A stretch of 35,601 bases of DNA from Litorimonas sp964435725 (GTDB lineage Bacteria; Pseudomonadota; Alphaproteobacteria; Caulobacterales; Maricaulaceae), in assembly GCA_964435725.1 (NCBI GenBank), contig CAYTAJ010000018.1, positions 1 through 35,601 on the forward strand, given 5' to 3'. A program made the translations under genes and the position numbers. The notes beneath the pieces were generated by a model. It ran no database searches. It had not been told where the DNA came from and saw nothing but the letters and a program-made list of their open reading frames with translations. How positions within the stretch are numbered: position 1 is the stretch's first letter; every line of letters begins with the position of its first letter. Shown piece after piece: positions 7,911 through 16,345 of this stretch.

Positions 7911-8729
7911 GTGACGCAGGCCGTGTCTGAACATCATCGTGCACTCATCTTCGACTCTGGCGTCGGGGGATTATCGGTTGTGGCCGAGATCAGGAAATGC
8001 CTGCCGGACCTCGCGCTCGATTATGTGGCGGATGACGCCTTTCGACCTTATGGCGAGAAATCAGAGGCGGCGTTGAACGCGCGCTTGCCGGGCTTGCTCG
8101 CGACACTCGTTAAAATGCTTGCACCGGATTGTGTTGTGATTGCGTGTAACACGGCCTCCACAACAGCTCTGCCCTCTATTCGCGCAGCACTCTCAGTGCC
8201 AGTCATTGGCGTTGTGCCGGCTATCAAACCGGCGGCAGAACAGTCGCGCACGAAAACCATAGGCGTTTTAGGAACACCCGGGACAGTGCGCCGCAAATAT
8301 GTCGACAGCTTGATAAATCGCTTTGCGAGTGATTGTAAGGTCGTCTTGCAAGGCTCGGTGAACCTTGTTGATTTCGCAGAGAAAAAACTCTCCGGCGAAG
8401 AGGTACCCATTGCTTGGATAAAAAATGAAATCTCGCCTCTTTTTTCTGGGCGTATGGGCGCGGATGTGGACTCGGTTGTTTTGGCTTGCACGCATTTTCC
8501 ACTTCTTAAAAAGGAGCTGCAAGCAGCGGTCACGCAATCCGTGAATTGGATTGATAGCGGTGCCGCGATAGCCAAAAGGGTTGAATCGATTTTATCAAAT
8601 ATTCCTGCATCACAAAGAGAAGTGCGCGAGGATGTGGCCTTCTTGATTGGTCCCGACACGGACATGACGCGAGAGCACGCCTTTGCGTCTTACGGGTTTA
8701 ATCGAACGATTGGTTTATTGCAGGATTAG
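7911..8729 (+). CDS. murI: Glutamate racemase
   Basis: Glutamate racemase makes D-glutamate for peptidoglycan. The two catalytic cysteines are visible: C79 in ACNTAS and C193 in ACTHFPLL, with the substrate-binding IFDSGVGG (D15, S16) and PYGEKS motifs in their usual places. Length, 272 residues, is typical. The start is GTG; an ATG overlapping it runs straight into TGA, and the ATG at 7898 gives only a short unrelated peptide, so GTG is the only sensible start. A weak ribosome binding site fits low-level expression. The stop overlaps that of the convergent VTT-family gene by four bases. Confidence 0.96.
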   Translation: MTQAVSEHHRALIFDSGVGGLSVVAEIRKCLPDLALDYVADDAFRPYGEKSEAALNARLPGLLATLVKMLAPDCVVIACNTASTTALPSIRAALSVPVIGVVPAIKPAAEQSRTKTIGVLGTPGTVRRKYVDSLINRFASDCKVVLQGSVNLVDFAEKKLSGEEVPIAWIKNEISPLFSGRMGADVDSVVLACTHFPLLKKELQAAVTQSVNWIDSGAAIAKRVESILSNIPASQREVREDVAFLIGPDTDMTREHAFASYGFNRTIGLLQD

Positions 8730-9331
8730 TGCCCCGAGAGTGCGCGATAGCCAAACCAAGCTGCGGCGAGGAACCCAAAGACCAGAAGTGTGAAGAGCGC
8801 AAAATGCTTTTTCATAAAGGCTTCGGCCTGCGCCCCGAGTAATCTGACAATTCCCGCAACGGCGAAGAAGCGCAAGGTTCGGGCCAACACGCTGGCGGCG
8901 ACAAAAACGCCAAAATTCACAGGCACCGCACCGGACATAATGGTAATGACTTTATAGGGGAAGGGTGTGAACCCTGCGCCAAAAACCCATAAGGCGCCAT
9001 TTTCGTTTATGCTGTCGCGAAAGCTGGCCATCTTTTCTGTTTTACCCAACATTTCCAGAAGCGGTTGAGCAATTGTTTCAAAGAATAAAAGCCCAATCAT
9101 ATAGCCAAAAATACCGCCTAGAACCGAAAAGACAGAGGCCAGAGCAGCAATGCGCCACCATTTCTCCGGGGCCGCCTGAACCATAGGAATAATCATAATG
9201 TCGACGGGAATAGGAAAGAAGGAACTTTCTGCGAAAGACACCGTCGCCAAAGCCGGCATAGCCCGTCTGTGTCGTGCCAAAGCTTTGGTGTTTTCATACC
9301 ACCGATCGAGAAATTTAAAAGGGCCCTGCAT
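8726..9331 (-). CDS. VTT-domain (YqaA / DedA-like) inner-membrane protein
   Basis: This 201-residue membrane protein is of the YqaA subgroup of the VTT/DedA superfamily. ESSFFPIPVDIMIIPM near residues 35-50 is the conserved first motif (E-x-S-FFPIP), and FGAGFTPFPYKVITIMSGAV near 116-135 matches the second conserved stretch. Four or five hydrophobic segments are present. Some members of the wider superfamily help move lipid carriers or phospholipids across membranes; the role of YqaA-type members is unclear. AGGAAGA five bases upstream supports the ATG at 9331, and this ribosome binding site lies inside a hairpin (9335-9354). Its 3' end overlaps murI by four bases. Confidence 0.88.
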   Translation of the reverse strand: MQGPFKFLDRWYENTKALARHRRAMPALATVSFAESSFFPIPVDIMIIPMVQAAPEKWWRIAALASVFSVLGGIFGYMIGLLFFETIAQPLLEMLGKTEKMASFRDSINENGALWVFGAGFTPFPYKVITIMSGAVPVNFGVFVAASVLARTLRFFAVAGIVRLLGAQAEAFMKKHFALFTLLVFGFLAAAWFGYRALSGH

Positions 9332-9334
9332 AGC

Positions 9335-9354
9335 GTCTTCCTATAAGGGAAGAC
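9335..9354 (-). promoter_or_regulatory. Hairpin sequestering the ribosome binding site of the VTT gene
   Basis: On the minus-strand transcript GTCTTCC and GGAAGAC form a perfect 7-bp stem with a 6-base loop, three bases before the ATG at 9331. The 3' arm is the Shine-Dalgarno sequence itself. The pairing is seen directly; the effect on translation is inferred. Confidence 0.4.
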
Positions 9355-9362
9355 TTAATATC

Positions 9363-9440
9363 ATGTATATGGCCAAAAAGGTTGACGTCAAAAAAACCGC
9401 AGCTATGTTGCGCGCCTTACCAAACAACCTAGCAATATAA
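9363..9440 (+). CDS. Possible 25-residue small protein
   Basis: An ATG at 9363 opens a 25-codon frame (MYMAKKVDVKKTAAMLRALP and five more residues) ending in TAA, 18 bases before tRNA-Leu. It is basic, with five lysines. AAGGGA lies 12 bases upstream, rather far for a ribosome binding site; the second ATG at 9369 is further still. No family was recognised. It may be a chance frame in the tRNA leader. Confidence 0.18.
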   Translation: MYMAKKVDVKKTAAMLRALPNNLAI

Positions 9441-9458
9441 AATGGGTTGATGTGACAG

Positions 9459-9542
9459 GCGGCTGTGGCGGAATTGGTAGACGCGCTGGATTCAAAATCC
9501 AGTTCCTTTGGAGTGCCGGTTCGATTCCGGCCAGCCGTACCA
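9459..9542 (+). tRNA. tRNA-Leu (CAA anticodon)
   Basis: The gene folds as a class II tRNA with encoded CCA. The acceptor stem is GCGGCTG (9459-9465) with CAGCCGT (9532-9538), the discriminator is A9539 and CCA is 9540-9542. The D arm contains GGTAGACGCGC. The anticodon stem CTGGA/TCCAG encloses the loop TTCAAAA with anticodon CAA at 9493-9495. A long variable arm and a GGTTCGATTCC T-arm follow. It reads UUG codons. It lies between the VTT gene and the 3' end of the convergent vWA gene; no integration scar is seen. Confidence 0.97.
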
Positions 9543-9570
9543 CTTTTCCAGTAATATTCGGTTTATGGTC

Positions 9571-10851
9571 TTAATTGATAATCCGAATGTTTTGAAACTC
9601 ATTTGATATCTGAGAGAAAATCGCCGTCAAATTATCTATTTTTGCATCGAAATATTGTCCATCGCCCGCCGTACAAGTTTTCATAGCATTTTTAAATTTG
9701 CCGTTTGGTACATTGTAACCAATCATGTAAACATGGGTGTTAGAAAGCTTTTTGATTTCAGAACATTGGGCTTTAAACATGTTAATTGCTGCATTGTCCC
9801 CGATTAATTTATCTGTTTTTCCGTCTTGGTTTCCATCAACCATTGCAACCGCACCATCCGTAAGAAAAACAACATATTTCTGAGTTTTAGTATCTATTTT
9901 AATAGGACGATTATCTGCAAAGTGTGTTGCTTTACGTCGCCAAGAATTTTCCAAAAACCTATTGGCCCACATCAAAGCTTGTGGAGAAGCTGTGCCCCAA
10001 CTCATATCCATTTTGTTAATGTGATTAATCAACTCCTGCTGATCTTGGGAGAAAAGAAGAACTTTTGAGTTGTCACTTGGGCATAATGGACGTTTACGCG
10101 GACGAATGATGCCCTGCTGATAGGCCTGTAAATCACCGGGATATTCTGTGGTGTTATTTAAATATCTAAAACAGCCGTAAAATTTATCCGACTTTTTGAG
10201 CCCTTTTGTTTCATCTAACCATATATCAGCATTTTTACCCAAATTTACACTCCCACCGAAGGGTATCAATGAGACGGTAAGGTGAGCGTTTCCCTGTTTA
10301 TATGGACTAATATCTGTAATAAATGATTTTGACGCTGTTTTCATACGAGATAGTTTTTTTACTTTTCGCATGGAGTCAGAAATATCCAGAACAACCATTA
10401 TTTCAATTTTTGACGGGCTAGATACTGATGTGACTGCGTCAACGGTCCAGGACGTTGAGGGTTTTCCAATGATACCCATGAAACTATGAGGTGTTGTCCC
10501 TGATATTTGGGATCGAATCTCAAATTCATCATCCGAGACTCTCACTAAGCGCGTTTTTGTTTTGTAATTTTCAGAGGCATATATATCATCTAGATTTAGA
10601 TTGACATATTTCCGACCCTCTTTGACAAGAGTTCTTCGTCTGTAATCTTCATAAAATTGTTTTGAGGCGGCGAGGACAGCATTATCCACTGCATTTTGGG
10701 CTTGCTGGACATCTGAAGAGACCTTTGTGTAATCTATGGCAGCCCCGATACCGATAATGAGAGGCAAGGCCGCGACCGCTGCCATTATGCCAAAGTTACC
10801 GTTGCTATGCTTACGATAGGATTTTGTCAGTCTTTTTAAGTGCCTGAACAT
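9571..10851 (-). CDS. TadG-like pilus-assembly protein with vWA domain
   Basis: An N-terminal Tad/TadG-type segment (GNFGIMAAVAALPLIIGIGA) forms a single membrane helix directly after a basic cytoplasmic head, placing the rest in the periplasm. A von Willebrand A domain follows with a metal-binding site VVLDISDSM (DxSxS: D165, S167, S169 counted from the upstream ATG at 10878), and FLTDGAVAM provides the second loop. TadG-like proteins often accompany Flp/Tad pilus systems, but no flp or tadABC genes are here. I prefer the ATG at 10851 over those at 10878 and 10866: it gives an MFRHLKRL head like that of the paralogue at 18163-19542 and has a G-rich sequence four bases upstream. The N-terminus remains uncertain. 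It is a close architectural paralogue of the gene at 18163. Confidence 0.82.
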   Translation of the reverse strand: MFRHLKRLTKSYRKHSNGNFGIMAAVAALPLIIGIGAAIDYTKVSSDVQQAQNAVDNAVLAASKQFYEDYRRRTLVKEGRKYVNLNLDDIYASENYKTKTRLVRVSDDEFEIRSQISGTTPHSFMGIIGKPSTSWTVDAVTSVSSPSKIEIMVVLDISDSMRKVKKLSRMKTASKSFITDISPYKQGNAHLTVSLIPFGGSVNLGKNADIWLDETKGLKKSDKFYGCFRYLNNTTEYPGDLQAYQQGIIRPRKRPLCPSDNSKVLLFSQDQQELINHINKMDMSWGTASPQALMWANRFLENSWRRKATHFADNRPIKIDTKTQKYVVFLTDGAVAMVDGNQDGKTDKLIGDNAAINMFKAQCSEIKKLSNTHVYMIGYNVPNGKFKNAMKTCTAGDGQYFDAKIDNLTAIFSQISNEFQNIRIIN

Positions 10852-10928
10852 ACAGCCCCCGAACATTCCCAAGGGCATAGACTAGGCCTAAAATCCGTAT
10901 TTTTCTTTTACATCCAGGGTTAACAAAG

Positions 10929-10942
10929 TGCTAAATTTAGCA
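10929..10942. promoter_or_regulatory. 14-bp perfect palindrome between the vWA gene and putA
   Basis: TGCTAAATTTAGCA is a perfect palindrome with flanking CAAAG (10924-10928) and CTTTG (10946-10950), extending the symmetry imperfectly. It lies 78 bases upstream of the vWA start at 10851 and 162 bases upstream of putA. An AT-rich palindrome in front of putA is reminiscent of Lrp-family (PutR-type) sites, but this is only a possibility. The rest of the 225-base AT-rich intergenic region shows no other feature I can support. Confidence 0.35.
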
Positions 10943-11103
10943 TTACTTTGACTGTCAATATGATGAATTAGAATATAAACCTAAGTTCACCTAAAAAAAA
11001 CTAATTTAGAGAAATCTTATATCATTATTTGCCACTATTATAGGGTATTTATTGATATTAATGTGATACATCAGAATTAAATTCTATTATTCTGGGTCGT
11101 TAA

Positions 11104-14100
11104 ATGGCGTCGCATTTTGCTTATTGGCCGGAAGGCCTGAACAGAGTTATGACTGACAAGTTCAGGTCTGAAGACCGTGTTATCTCCGAACTTTTGGAAA
11201 AGTTGGATTTAAGTCTCTCACAAAGAGACGCTATTTCGGCGCAAGCAGAGACACTAGTTGGTTTATCCCGTGAGCGGAAAAAAGAGCGTAGTCTCTTGGA
11301 TGCTTTTATGTCCGAATATGGCTTGGCCAATGAAGAAGGCATAGCCCTCATGTGCTTGGCCGAAGCTTTACTGCGGGTGCCGGATGCCGATACGCGTGAC
11401 GCGCTGATTGCCGATAAATTAGCCCCACATGATTGGTCAGCACATTTAGGACAAGCGGATACCGTTTGGGTGAATGCGGCGACTTGGGGCTTATTATTAA
11501 CCGGCCGCGTGACAGCCTTATCAGAAGAACTTCAGACCGGCCCTAAAAATGCCTTGGCGACCTTAACAGATCGCTTGGGAGAGCCCGTCATACGCAAAGC
11601 CGTCATGAGCGCCATGAGGATTATGGGCACGGAATTTGTCCAAGGTGAAACGATTTCAAAAGCCATAAAAAACGGGCGAAAGCGTTTCGGAAAAACTCAA
11701 GGGTTTTCTTACGATATGTTGGGCGAGGGTGCCAGAACGCAAGCGGATGCCGAACGTTACCTCGCTGCTTATAAAAAAGCACTCGATCATGTTGCAAAAG
11801 AAGCGTCGGGTCAGACCGTACGGCAAGGAATTTCCGTAAAATTATCCGCGCTTTCCCCGCATTATAATGTCGCGCATTGGGACCGTGCTGTCATCGAAGT
11901 GGGTGACATTATTTTGGATCTCGCGAAACAAGCGATAGAGGCACAAGTCGATATAACTCTGGATGCGGAGGAAGCTGATAGGCTTGAATTGTCTCTGGCT
12001 GTGTTTGATTATATCGCGCGCAAGCTGCCTGTTAATTCAGGTCAGCATTTTGGTCTTGCGGTTCAAGCTTATGGTCGCCGGGCGTCGCGTGTCATTGATT
12101 GGATTGTCTCACTGGGCAGAACACTTAATCAGACCTTCCATATGCGCTTAGTGAAAGGGGCCTATTGGGACGCTGAAATCAAACACGCTCAAGCGCATGG
12201 CCATCCAGATTTTCCGGTGTTTACACGAAAACCTAATACAGACGTGTCCTATTTAGCGTGTGCTAAGACAATGCTTGAGGCGCGTGATGTTCTGCATTGC
12301 CAATTTGCCACACATAATGCGCATACGATTGCAGCGGTCATGTCACTGGCTGATAACCGTGTTGAAGGGTTCGAATTTCAACGCCTTTTTGGTATGGGCG
12401 AGATTGTCTATGGGGCTGCCAAAGATCATTTTGAAAACCTTCCTCCTGTCAGAATTTACGCACCTGTCGGGGGGCACAAAGACCTCCTTGCTTATCTCGT
12501 GCGACGGCTCTTGGAAAATGGGGCAAACAGTTCCTTTGTTAATCACTATCTCGATCCAGATGTCCCGGTGAGTGATGTCGTGCGCGATCCAATCGGACGT
12601 GTCCTAGAATTAGACCAAATTTCGCATCCCGCAATTTCGCCCCCTTCACATATATTTATGCCGGAACGCCTTAATTCGTCAGGGCTCGATTTGTCATGGA
12701 AAGCTGACATTGATGTCGTCTCAAAAGCTTTGGTTGAGGGTCTGAGCATAGATCACCCGTCAGACACTGATCCTGCCAAAGTGACTGCGATGTTTGAAAA
12801 GGGTGTAAAGGCTTACCCCAGCTGGTCAATGAAAGCCGTTCATGAACGTGCGTCATGTTTGACCCGTGTTGCAGAGGCGCTTGAGGCTGAAAAACTAAAT
12901 TTTTTGAATTTACTCGTTAATGAAGCAGGCAAAACGTGGGGAGACGCCAATGATGAGGTAAGGGAGGCGGTCGATTTTTGTCGCTATTATGCGGCTCAGG
13001 CGCAAGATTTGATGGCCTCGCCGCAAGCGCTCCCCGGGCCTGTAGGAGAGGCTAATCAATTGACCTATGGGGCAAGAGGTGTGTTCGTCTGCATTAGCCC
13101 TTGGAATTTTCCTTTGGCGATTTTCTTGGGGCAAATCGTGGCTGCGCTTGTTGCCGGGAATTGCGTGATTGCAAAGCCCGCCGAACAAACGCCGCGCATC
13201 GCAAAATATACTGTCGATCTCTTGCACGCAGCCGGTATTCCTAATGAGGTTTTACAGATCGCCTTTGGCGGAGGACTTATCGGCGCGGCGCTGACAGCGC
13301 ATGAAGATGTGGCGGGTGTGGCCTTTACCGGTAGTACGCAGACGGCGCGCCTCATTAATATAACTTTGGCCGAAAAAGATGGACCGATTGTTCCATTGAT
13401 AGCTGAAACCGGCGGGCAAAATGTGATGATTGTCGATGGTACGGCCTTGCCAGAACAAGTTGTTGACGATGTCATTGGTTCCGCCTTTTTAAGTGCGGGG
13501 CAGCGCTGTTCTGCTTTGCGTGTTTTATATCTCCAAGACGACATCGCGGATACGGTTTTAACAATGCTAAAAGGCGCCATGGATGATTTGGTTGTAGGCC
13601 ACCCAACAAAACTGTCCACAGATATTGGACCTGTTATTGATGAAACAGCAGAAAACGGTTTAGCCGCGCATATTCGGTCCTTGAAAACGAAAAAATTTCG
13701 TTGGCATGTGACTCCTGCCCCTGCCCCTGCCAATGACCTGCCGCAGGATGAGACGTTTATATTGCCCCATCTATTTGAAATTAAGACGATTGATATTTTA
13801 CATAAAGAGCACTTTGGCCCGGTCCTTCATGTGATACGATATAAAGCAAAGGACCTCCCTAGAATTTTGCAGGAAGCCTTCTCATCGGGCTATGGTTTGA
13901 CCCTGGGTGTTCATACGCGCATTGATCATAGATGGCGGCAAATTGCGCAATCTGCGCCGGTCGGAAATATTTATATTAATCGCAATATGGTCGGCGCTGT
14001 GGTTGGATCGCAGCCTTTTGGCGGGCAAGGATTGTCAGGGACGGGCTTTAAGGCAGGTGGGCCGAATTACCTGCTGCGGTTCATGACAGAGAAAACACTG

Positions 14101-14151
14101 AGTGTGAATACGACGGCCTCAGGCGGGAATGCTGCATTGTTGAGTTTATAG
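11104..14151 (+). CDS. putA: Bifunctional proline dehydrogenase / L-glutamate-gamma-semialdehyde dehydrogenase
   Basis: PutA oxidises proline to glutamate in two steps and passes electrons to the quinone pool. The N-terminal half is the FAD-dependent proline dehydrogenase barrel, with LVKGAYWDAEIK, FEFQRLFGMGE and the ending RRLLENGANSSF. The C-terminal half is an aldehyde dehydrogenase: ISPWNFPLAIF, FTGST, the general base E768 in AETGGQN and the catalytic C802 in SAGQRCSALR. With 1015 residues and no N-terminal ribbon-helix-helix domain it is a short (type A) PutA that is not its own repressor, so regulation must come from elsewhere. The start has no strong ribosome binding site; an internal ATG at residue 16 is possible. 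Confidence 0.97.
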   Translation: MASHFAYWPEGLNRVMTDKFRSEDRVISELLEKLDLSLSQRDAISAQAETLVGLSRERKKERSLLDAFMSEYGLANEEGIALMCLAEALLRVPDADTRDALIADKLAPHDWSAHLGQADTVWVNAATWGLLLTGRVTALSEELQTGPKNALATLTDRLGEPVIRKAVMSAMRIMGTEFVQGETISKAIKNGRKRFGKTQGFSYDMLGEGARTQADAERYLAAYKKALDHVAKEASGQTVRQGISVKLSALSPHYNVAHWDRAVIEVGDIILDLAKQAIEAQVDITLDAEEADRLELSLAVFDYIARKLPVNSGQHFGLAVQAYGRRASRVIDWIVSLGRTLNQTFHMRLVKGAYWDAEIKHAQAHGHPDFPVFTRKPNTDVSYLACAKTMLEARDVLHCQFATHNAHTIAAVMSLADNRVEGFEFQRLFGMGEIVYGAAKDHFENLPPVRIYAPVGGHKDLLAYLVRRLLENGANSSFVNHYLDPDVPVSDVVRDPIGRVLELDQISHPAISPPSHIFMPERLNSSGLDLSWKADIDVVSKALVEGLSIDHPSDTDPAKVTAMFEKGVKAYPSWSMKAVHERASCLTRVAEALEAEKLNFLNLLVNEAGKTWGDANDEVREAVDFCRYYAAQAQDLMASPQALPGPVGEANQLTYGARGVFVCISPWNFPLAIFLGQIVAALVAGNCVIAKPAEQTPRIAKYTVDLLHAAGIPNEVLQIAFGGGLIGAALTAHEDVAGVAFTGSTQTARLINITLAEKDGPIVPLIAETGGQNVMIVDGTALPEQVVDDVIGSAFLSAGQRCSALRVLYLQDDIADTVLTMLKGAMDDLVVGHPTKLSTDIGPVIDETAENGLAAHIRSLKTKKFRWHVTPAPAPANDLPQDETFILPHLFEIKTIDILHKEHFGPVLHVIRYKAKDLPRILQEAFSSGYGLTLGVHTRIDHRWRQIAQSAPVGNIYINRNMVGAVVGSQPFGGQGLSGTGFKAGGPNYLLRFMTEKTLSVNTTASGGNAALLSL

Positions 14152-14242
14152 TCCTTCATAGAATTGTCATGCAGTGTGACTGGTATCTAGGCACTGACAT
14201 GCTATGCGGGCATAACGCTTATCAATCAGGGACATTGATATC

Positions 14243-15409
14243 ATGAAAATTGCGGTTGCCGGTTTGGGATATGTCGGTTTGTCAAATGCGATATTATTAG
14301 CACAGCATAATGAGGTCTGTGCGTTTGATATTGACGTCGATAAAGTCGCTTTGGTCAATGATGGCCGCTCGCCAATCATTGACAAAGAATGCGAAGACTA
14401 TCTTGCAAAGGGTCAACTCAATCTATTGGCGACGACAGACCCTCATGTGGCTTATCATGATGCCGACTATGCGATCATTGCGACGCCAACGAATTATGAC
14501 CCAACCACCAATGCCTTTGATACGCGCTCTGTTGAAGGCGTAATTGAGCAAATTCTAGCGATAAATTCTGATGCGATTATCATTATTAAATCGACCATTC
14601 CGGTTGGTTTCGTTGAAAAGTTTCGTGCTGATACCGGGTACAAAAACATTATATTTAGTCCCGAGTTCTTAAGAGAGGGGCACGCGCTATATGACAATCT
14701 TTATCCGAGTCGGATTATTGTCGGTGAAAAATCAGACCGTGCCCGTGTGTTTGCAGATCTCTTAAAGCAGGGCGCGAAAAAATCCGATATACCCACACTG
14801 TTCACGGACTCTAATGAGGCCGAAGCCATTAAACTATTCGCCAATACCTATCTTGCCATGCGAGTTGCTTATTTTAACGAGCTTGATTCTTACTCTATGG
14901 CTCATGGCATGAATACACATGACATCATCGAAGGTATTAGCCTCGATGAACGGATTGGGTCCCATTATAATAATCCGTCCTTTGGTTATGGGGGTTATTG
15001 TTTGCCCAAAGATACGAAACAGCTCTTGGCGAATTATTCAGCGGTCCCTCAAAATCTAATCCGGGCCATTGTTGATGCAAATAGAACCAGAAAGGATTTT
15101 ATTGCGGATACAATCATTGCGAAGAAACCAAAAATAGTCGGCGTCTATCGTCTTGTGATGAAAGCGAATTCTGATAATTTCCGACACTCTTCTGTCCAAG
15201 GTATTATGAAACGTATCAAAGCCAAGGGCATAAAGGTCGTTGTCTACGAACCGACCATGGAAGAAGAGACGTTTTTCGGCTCACCTGTGACAGATGACTT
15301 AGACGCTTTTAAAAGCAAAGCCGATGTTATTATTGCGAACAGACACAATACTGAGCTCTCTGATGTGGCGGAAAAGGTCTTTACGCGCGATTTGTTTGGT
15401 GTGGATTAG
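14243..15409 (+). CDS. ugd: UDP-glucose 6-dehydrogenase
   Basis: This 388-residue enzyme oxidises UDP-glucose to UDP-glucuronate with NAD+, supplying capsule, exopolysaccharide or lipid A sugars. The Rossmann motif is GLGYVGL (residues 7-13); further family motifs are KSTIPVGF, FSPEFLREG (substrate site) and FGYGGYCLPKD with the catalytic C253. The C-terminal domain (HSSVQGIMKRI... VYEP) is complete. Length is that of the single-domain-pair Ugd of E. coli type. GGGA upstream supports the ATG. It follows putA by 91 bases, probably as a separate unit, and its stop lies three bases from that of the convergent LuxR gene. No polysaccharide genes are adjacent. Confidence 0.95.
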   Translation: MKIAVAGLGYVGLSNAILLAQHNEVCAFDIDVDKVALVNDGRSPIIDKECEDYLAKGQLNLLATTDPHVAYHDADYAIIATPTNYDPTTNAFDTRSVEGVIEQILAINSDAIIIIKSTIPVGFVEKFRADTGYKNIIFSPEFLREGHALYDNLYPSRIIVGEKSDRARVFADLLKQGAKKSDIPTLFTDSNEAEAIKLFANTYLAMRVAYFNELDSYSMAHGMNTHDIIEGISLDERIGSHYNNPSFGYGGYCLPKDTKQLLANYSAVPQNLIRAIVDANRTRKDFIADTIIAKKPKIVGVYRLVMKANSDNFRHSSVQGIMKRIKAKGIKVVVYEPTMEEETFFGSPVTDDLDAFKSKADVIIANRHNTELSDVAEKVFTRDLFGVD

Positions 15410-15412
15410 GGG

Positions 15413-16063
15413 CTAATCCAGAAGTCCGTTGTGTAGGCCATAAAACCCAATGGAGACACGATCGGTCGTATTCGTTTTCAAATAAATTGCTCGCAAGTAT
15501 CCATTCACAGTGTGAATGGAGATACTCATCAGTTCTGCGATTTCCATATTGGATTTGCCATAGGCGATCCATTTCACAATATCTTTTTCTCGTGGCGTGA
15601 GGCGGGATTCAGGCCGAAACGTCTGTCCTAATAAAACAATTTTAGAAAAAGCGGCTTGCGTTATTTGCTGGGCATGTTCCAAAACGCTATTATTCGTTTT
15701 TAGATCGACTTTTTTCATCTCGAGCAAAAACAGCCCGGTCAATCCCTTCGGGCCAAAAGCTTTTGTCAAAATATAAGACTTTGAAGTGCCGCCTGCCTTG
15801 GTCTCAATGTTAGGTGTCCATAAGGTTGACAGAAAGGGGCTGGGGTTTAGCTCTGCCAAGGGTTCAAAGGCTTTTGAGGAAAGGGCTGTTCTAAAGATAT
15901 TTTTGAGCTCAGCATATTTTTCGCTTGGATAGGCGGCAAATTTATCAAGTTTATATTCGAGATTATCACGAAATGAGAACCCCAAACAAAAAATCCCTGT
16001 GACTTCGATGGGGTCTAATAAAGACAGGCTATTTTTTAATATGATTTCTTCAGTTGAAAGCAT
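15413..16063 (-). CDS. LuxR-type helix-turn-helix transcriptional regulator
   Basis: The C-terminus is a LuxR/GerE helix-turn-helix: SRLTPREKDIVKWIAYGKSN, MEIAELMSISIHTVNGYLRA and YLKTNTTDRV in the canonical order. The roughly 140 residues before it could be a diverged autoinducer-binding-type sensor domain, but I do not see the usual conserved tryptophan/tyrosine/aspartate set and cannot name a ligand. The frame is open upstream to an ATG at 16207. I prefer the ATG at 16063 (216 residues), preceded by GAAAG at a good distance, because the additional 48 residues are hydrophilic, have no ribosome binding site and include a hairpin at 16080-16097. No luxI-type synthase is nearby. Regulated genes are unknown. 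Confidence 0.8.
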   Translation of the reverse strand: MLSTEEIILKNSLSLLDPIEVTGIFCLGFSFRDNLEYKLDKFAAYPSEKYAELKNIFRTALSSKAFEPLAELNPSPFLSTLWTPNIETKAGGTSKSYILTKAFGPKGLTGLFLLEMKKVDLKTNNSVLEHAQQITQAAFSKIVLLGQTFRPESRLTPREKDIVKWIAYGKSNMEIAELMSISIHTVNGYLRAIYLKTNTTDRVSIGFYGLHNGLLD

Positions 16064-16079
16064 ATTCGTCTTTCGTTTC

Positions 16080-16097
16080 TGACTCCTATGGGAGTCA
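16080..16097 (-). promoter_or_regulatory. Inverted repeat in the leader of the LuxR-type gene
   Basis: TGACTCC (16080-16086) and GGAGTCA (16091-16097) form a perfect 7-bp inverted repeat with a 4-base spacer, 17 bases upstream of the preferred start at 16063. It may be an operator, for instance for autoregulation, or a leader hairpin. If the longer reading frame is used it lies within the coding region instead. Confidence 0.35.
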
Positions 16098-16345
16098 TAA
16101 GACGTTCCCCCCGGAACTGTTTGCGAGCGTGGTGCCGATTGCTGATGAACTGATTCAAACGCACGACTATCAAATGACATCTTATATGAGTCTGAGTTGG
16201 ATATCATTTGGCTAAGTCACTTAATATATTTTCCCAACAAGAGCAAAAACTAACACACACCGATATGGAGGTTATCACAGGTTGAATCTGTGTAAAGAGG
16301 AATTAAGCAGGATAAGGCCCCTACAAATAGGTAGTCACTAAACCC

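Noticed and set aside
8048..8665. 205-codon minus-strand open frame inside murI
   Set aside because: It is opposite a complete glutamate racemase with both catalytic cysteines; no independent support.
9459..9571. tRNA-Leu as an integration site for a mobile element
   Set aside because: No integrase, no repeat of the tRNA 3' end and no change of composition next to it were seen.
13065..13733. 222-codon minus-strand open frame inside putA
   Set aside because: It is antisense to the aldehyde dehydrogenase core of PutA and has a composition typical of a shadow frame.
14168..14201. Imperfect inverted repeat between putA and ugd
   Set aside because: The arms need a bulge and no T run follows, so neither a terminator nor an operator can be supported.
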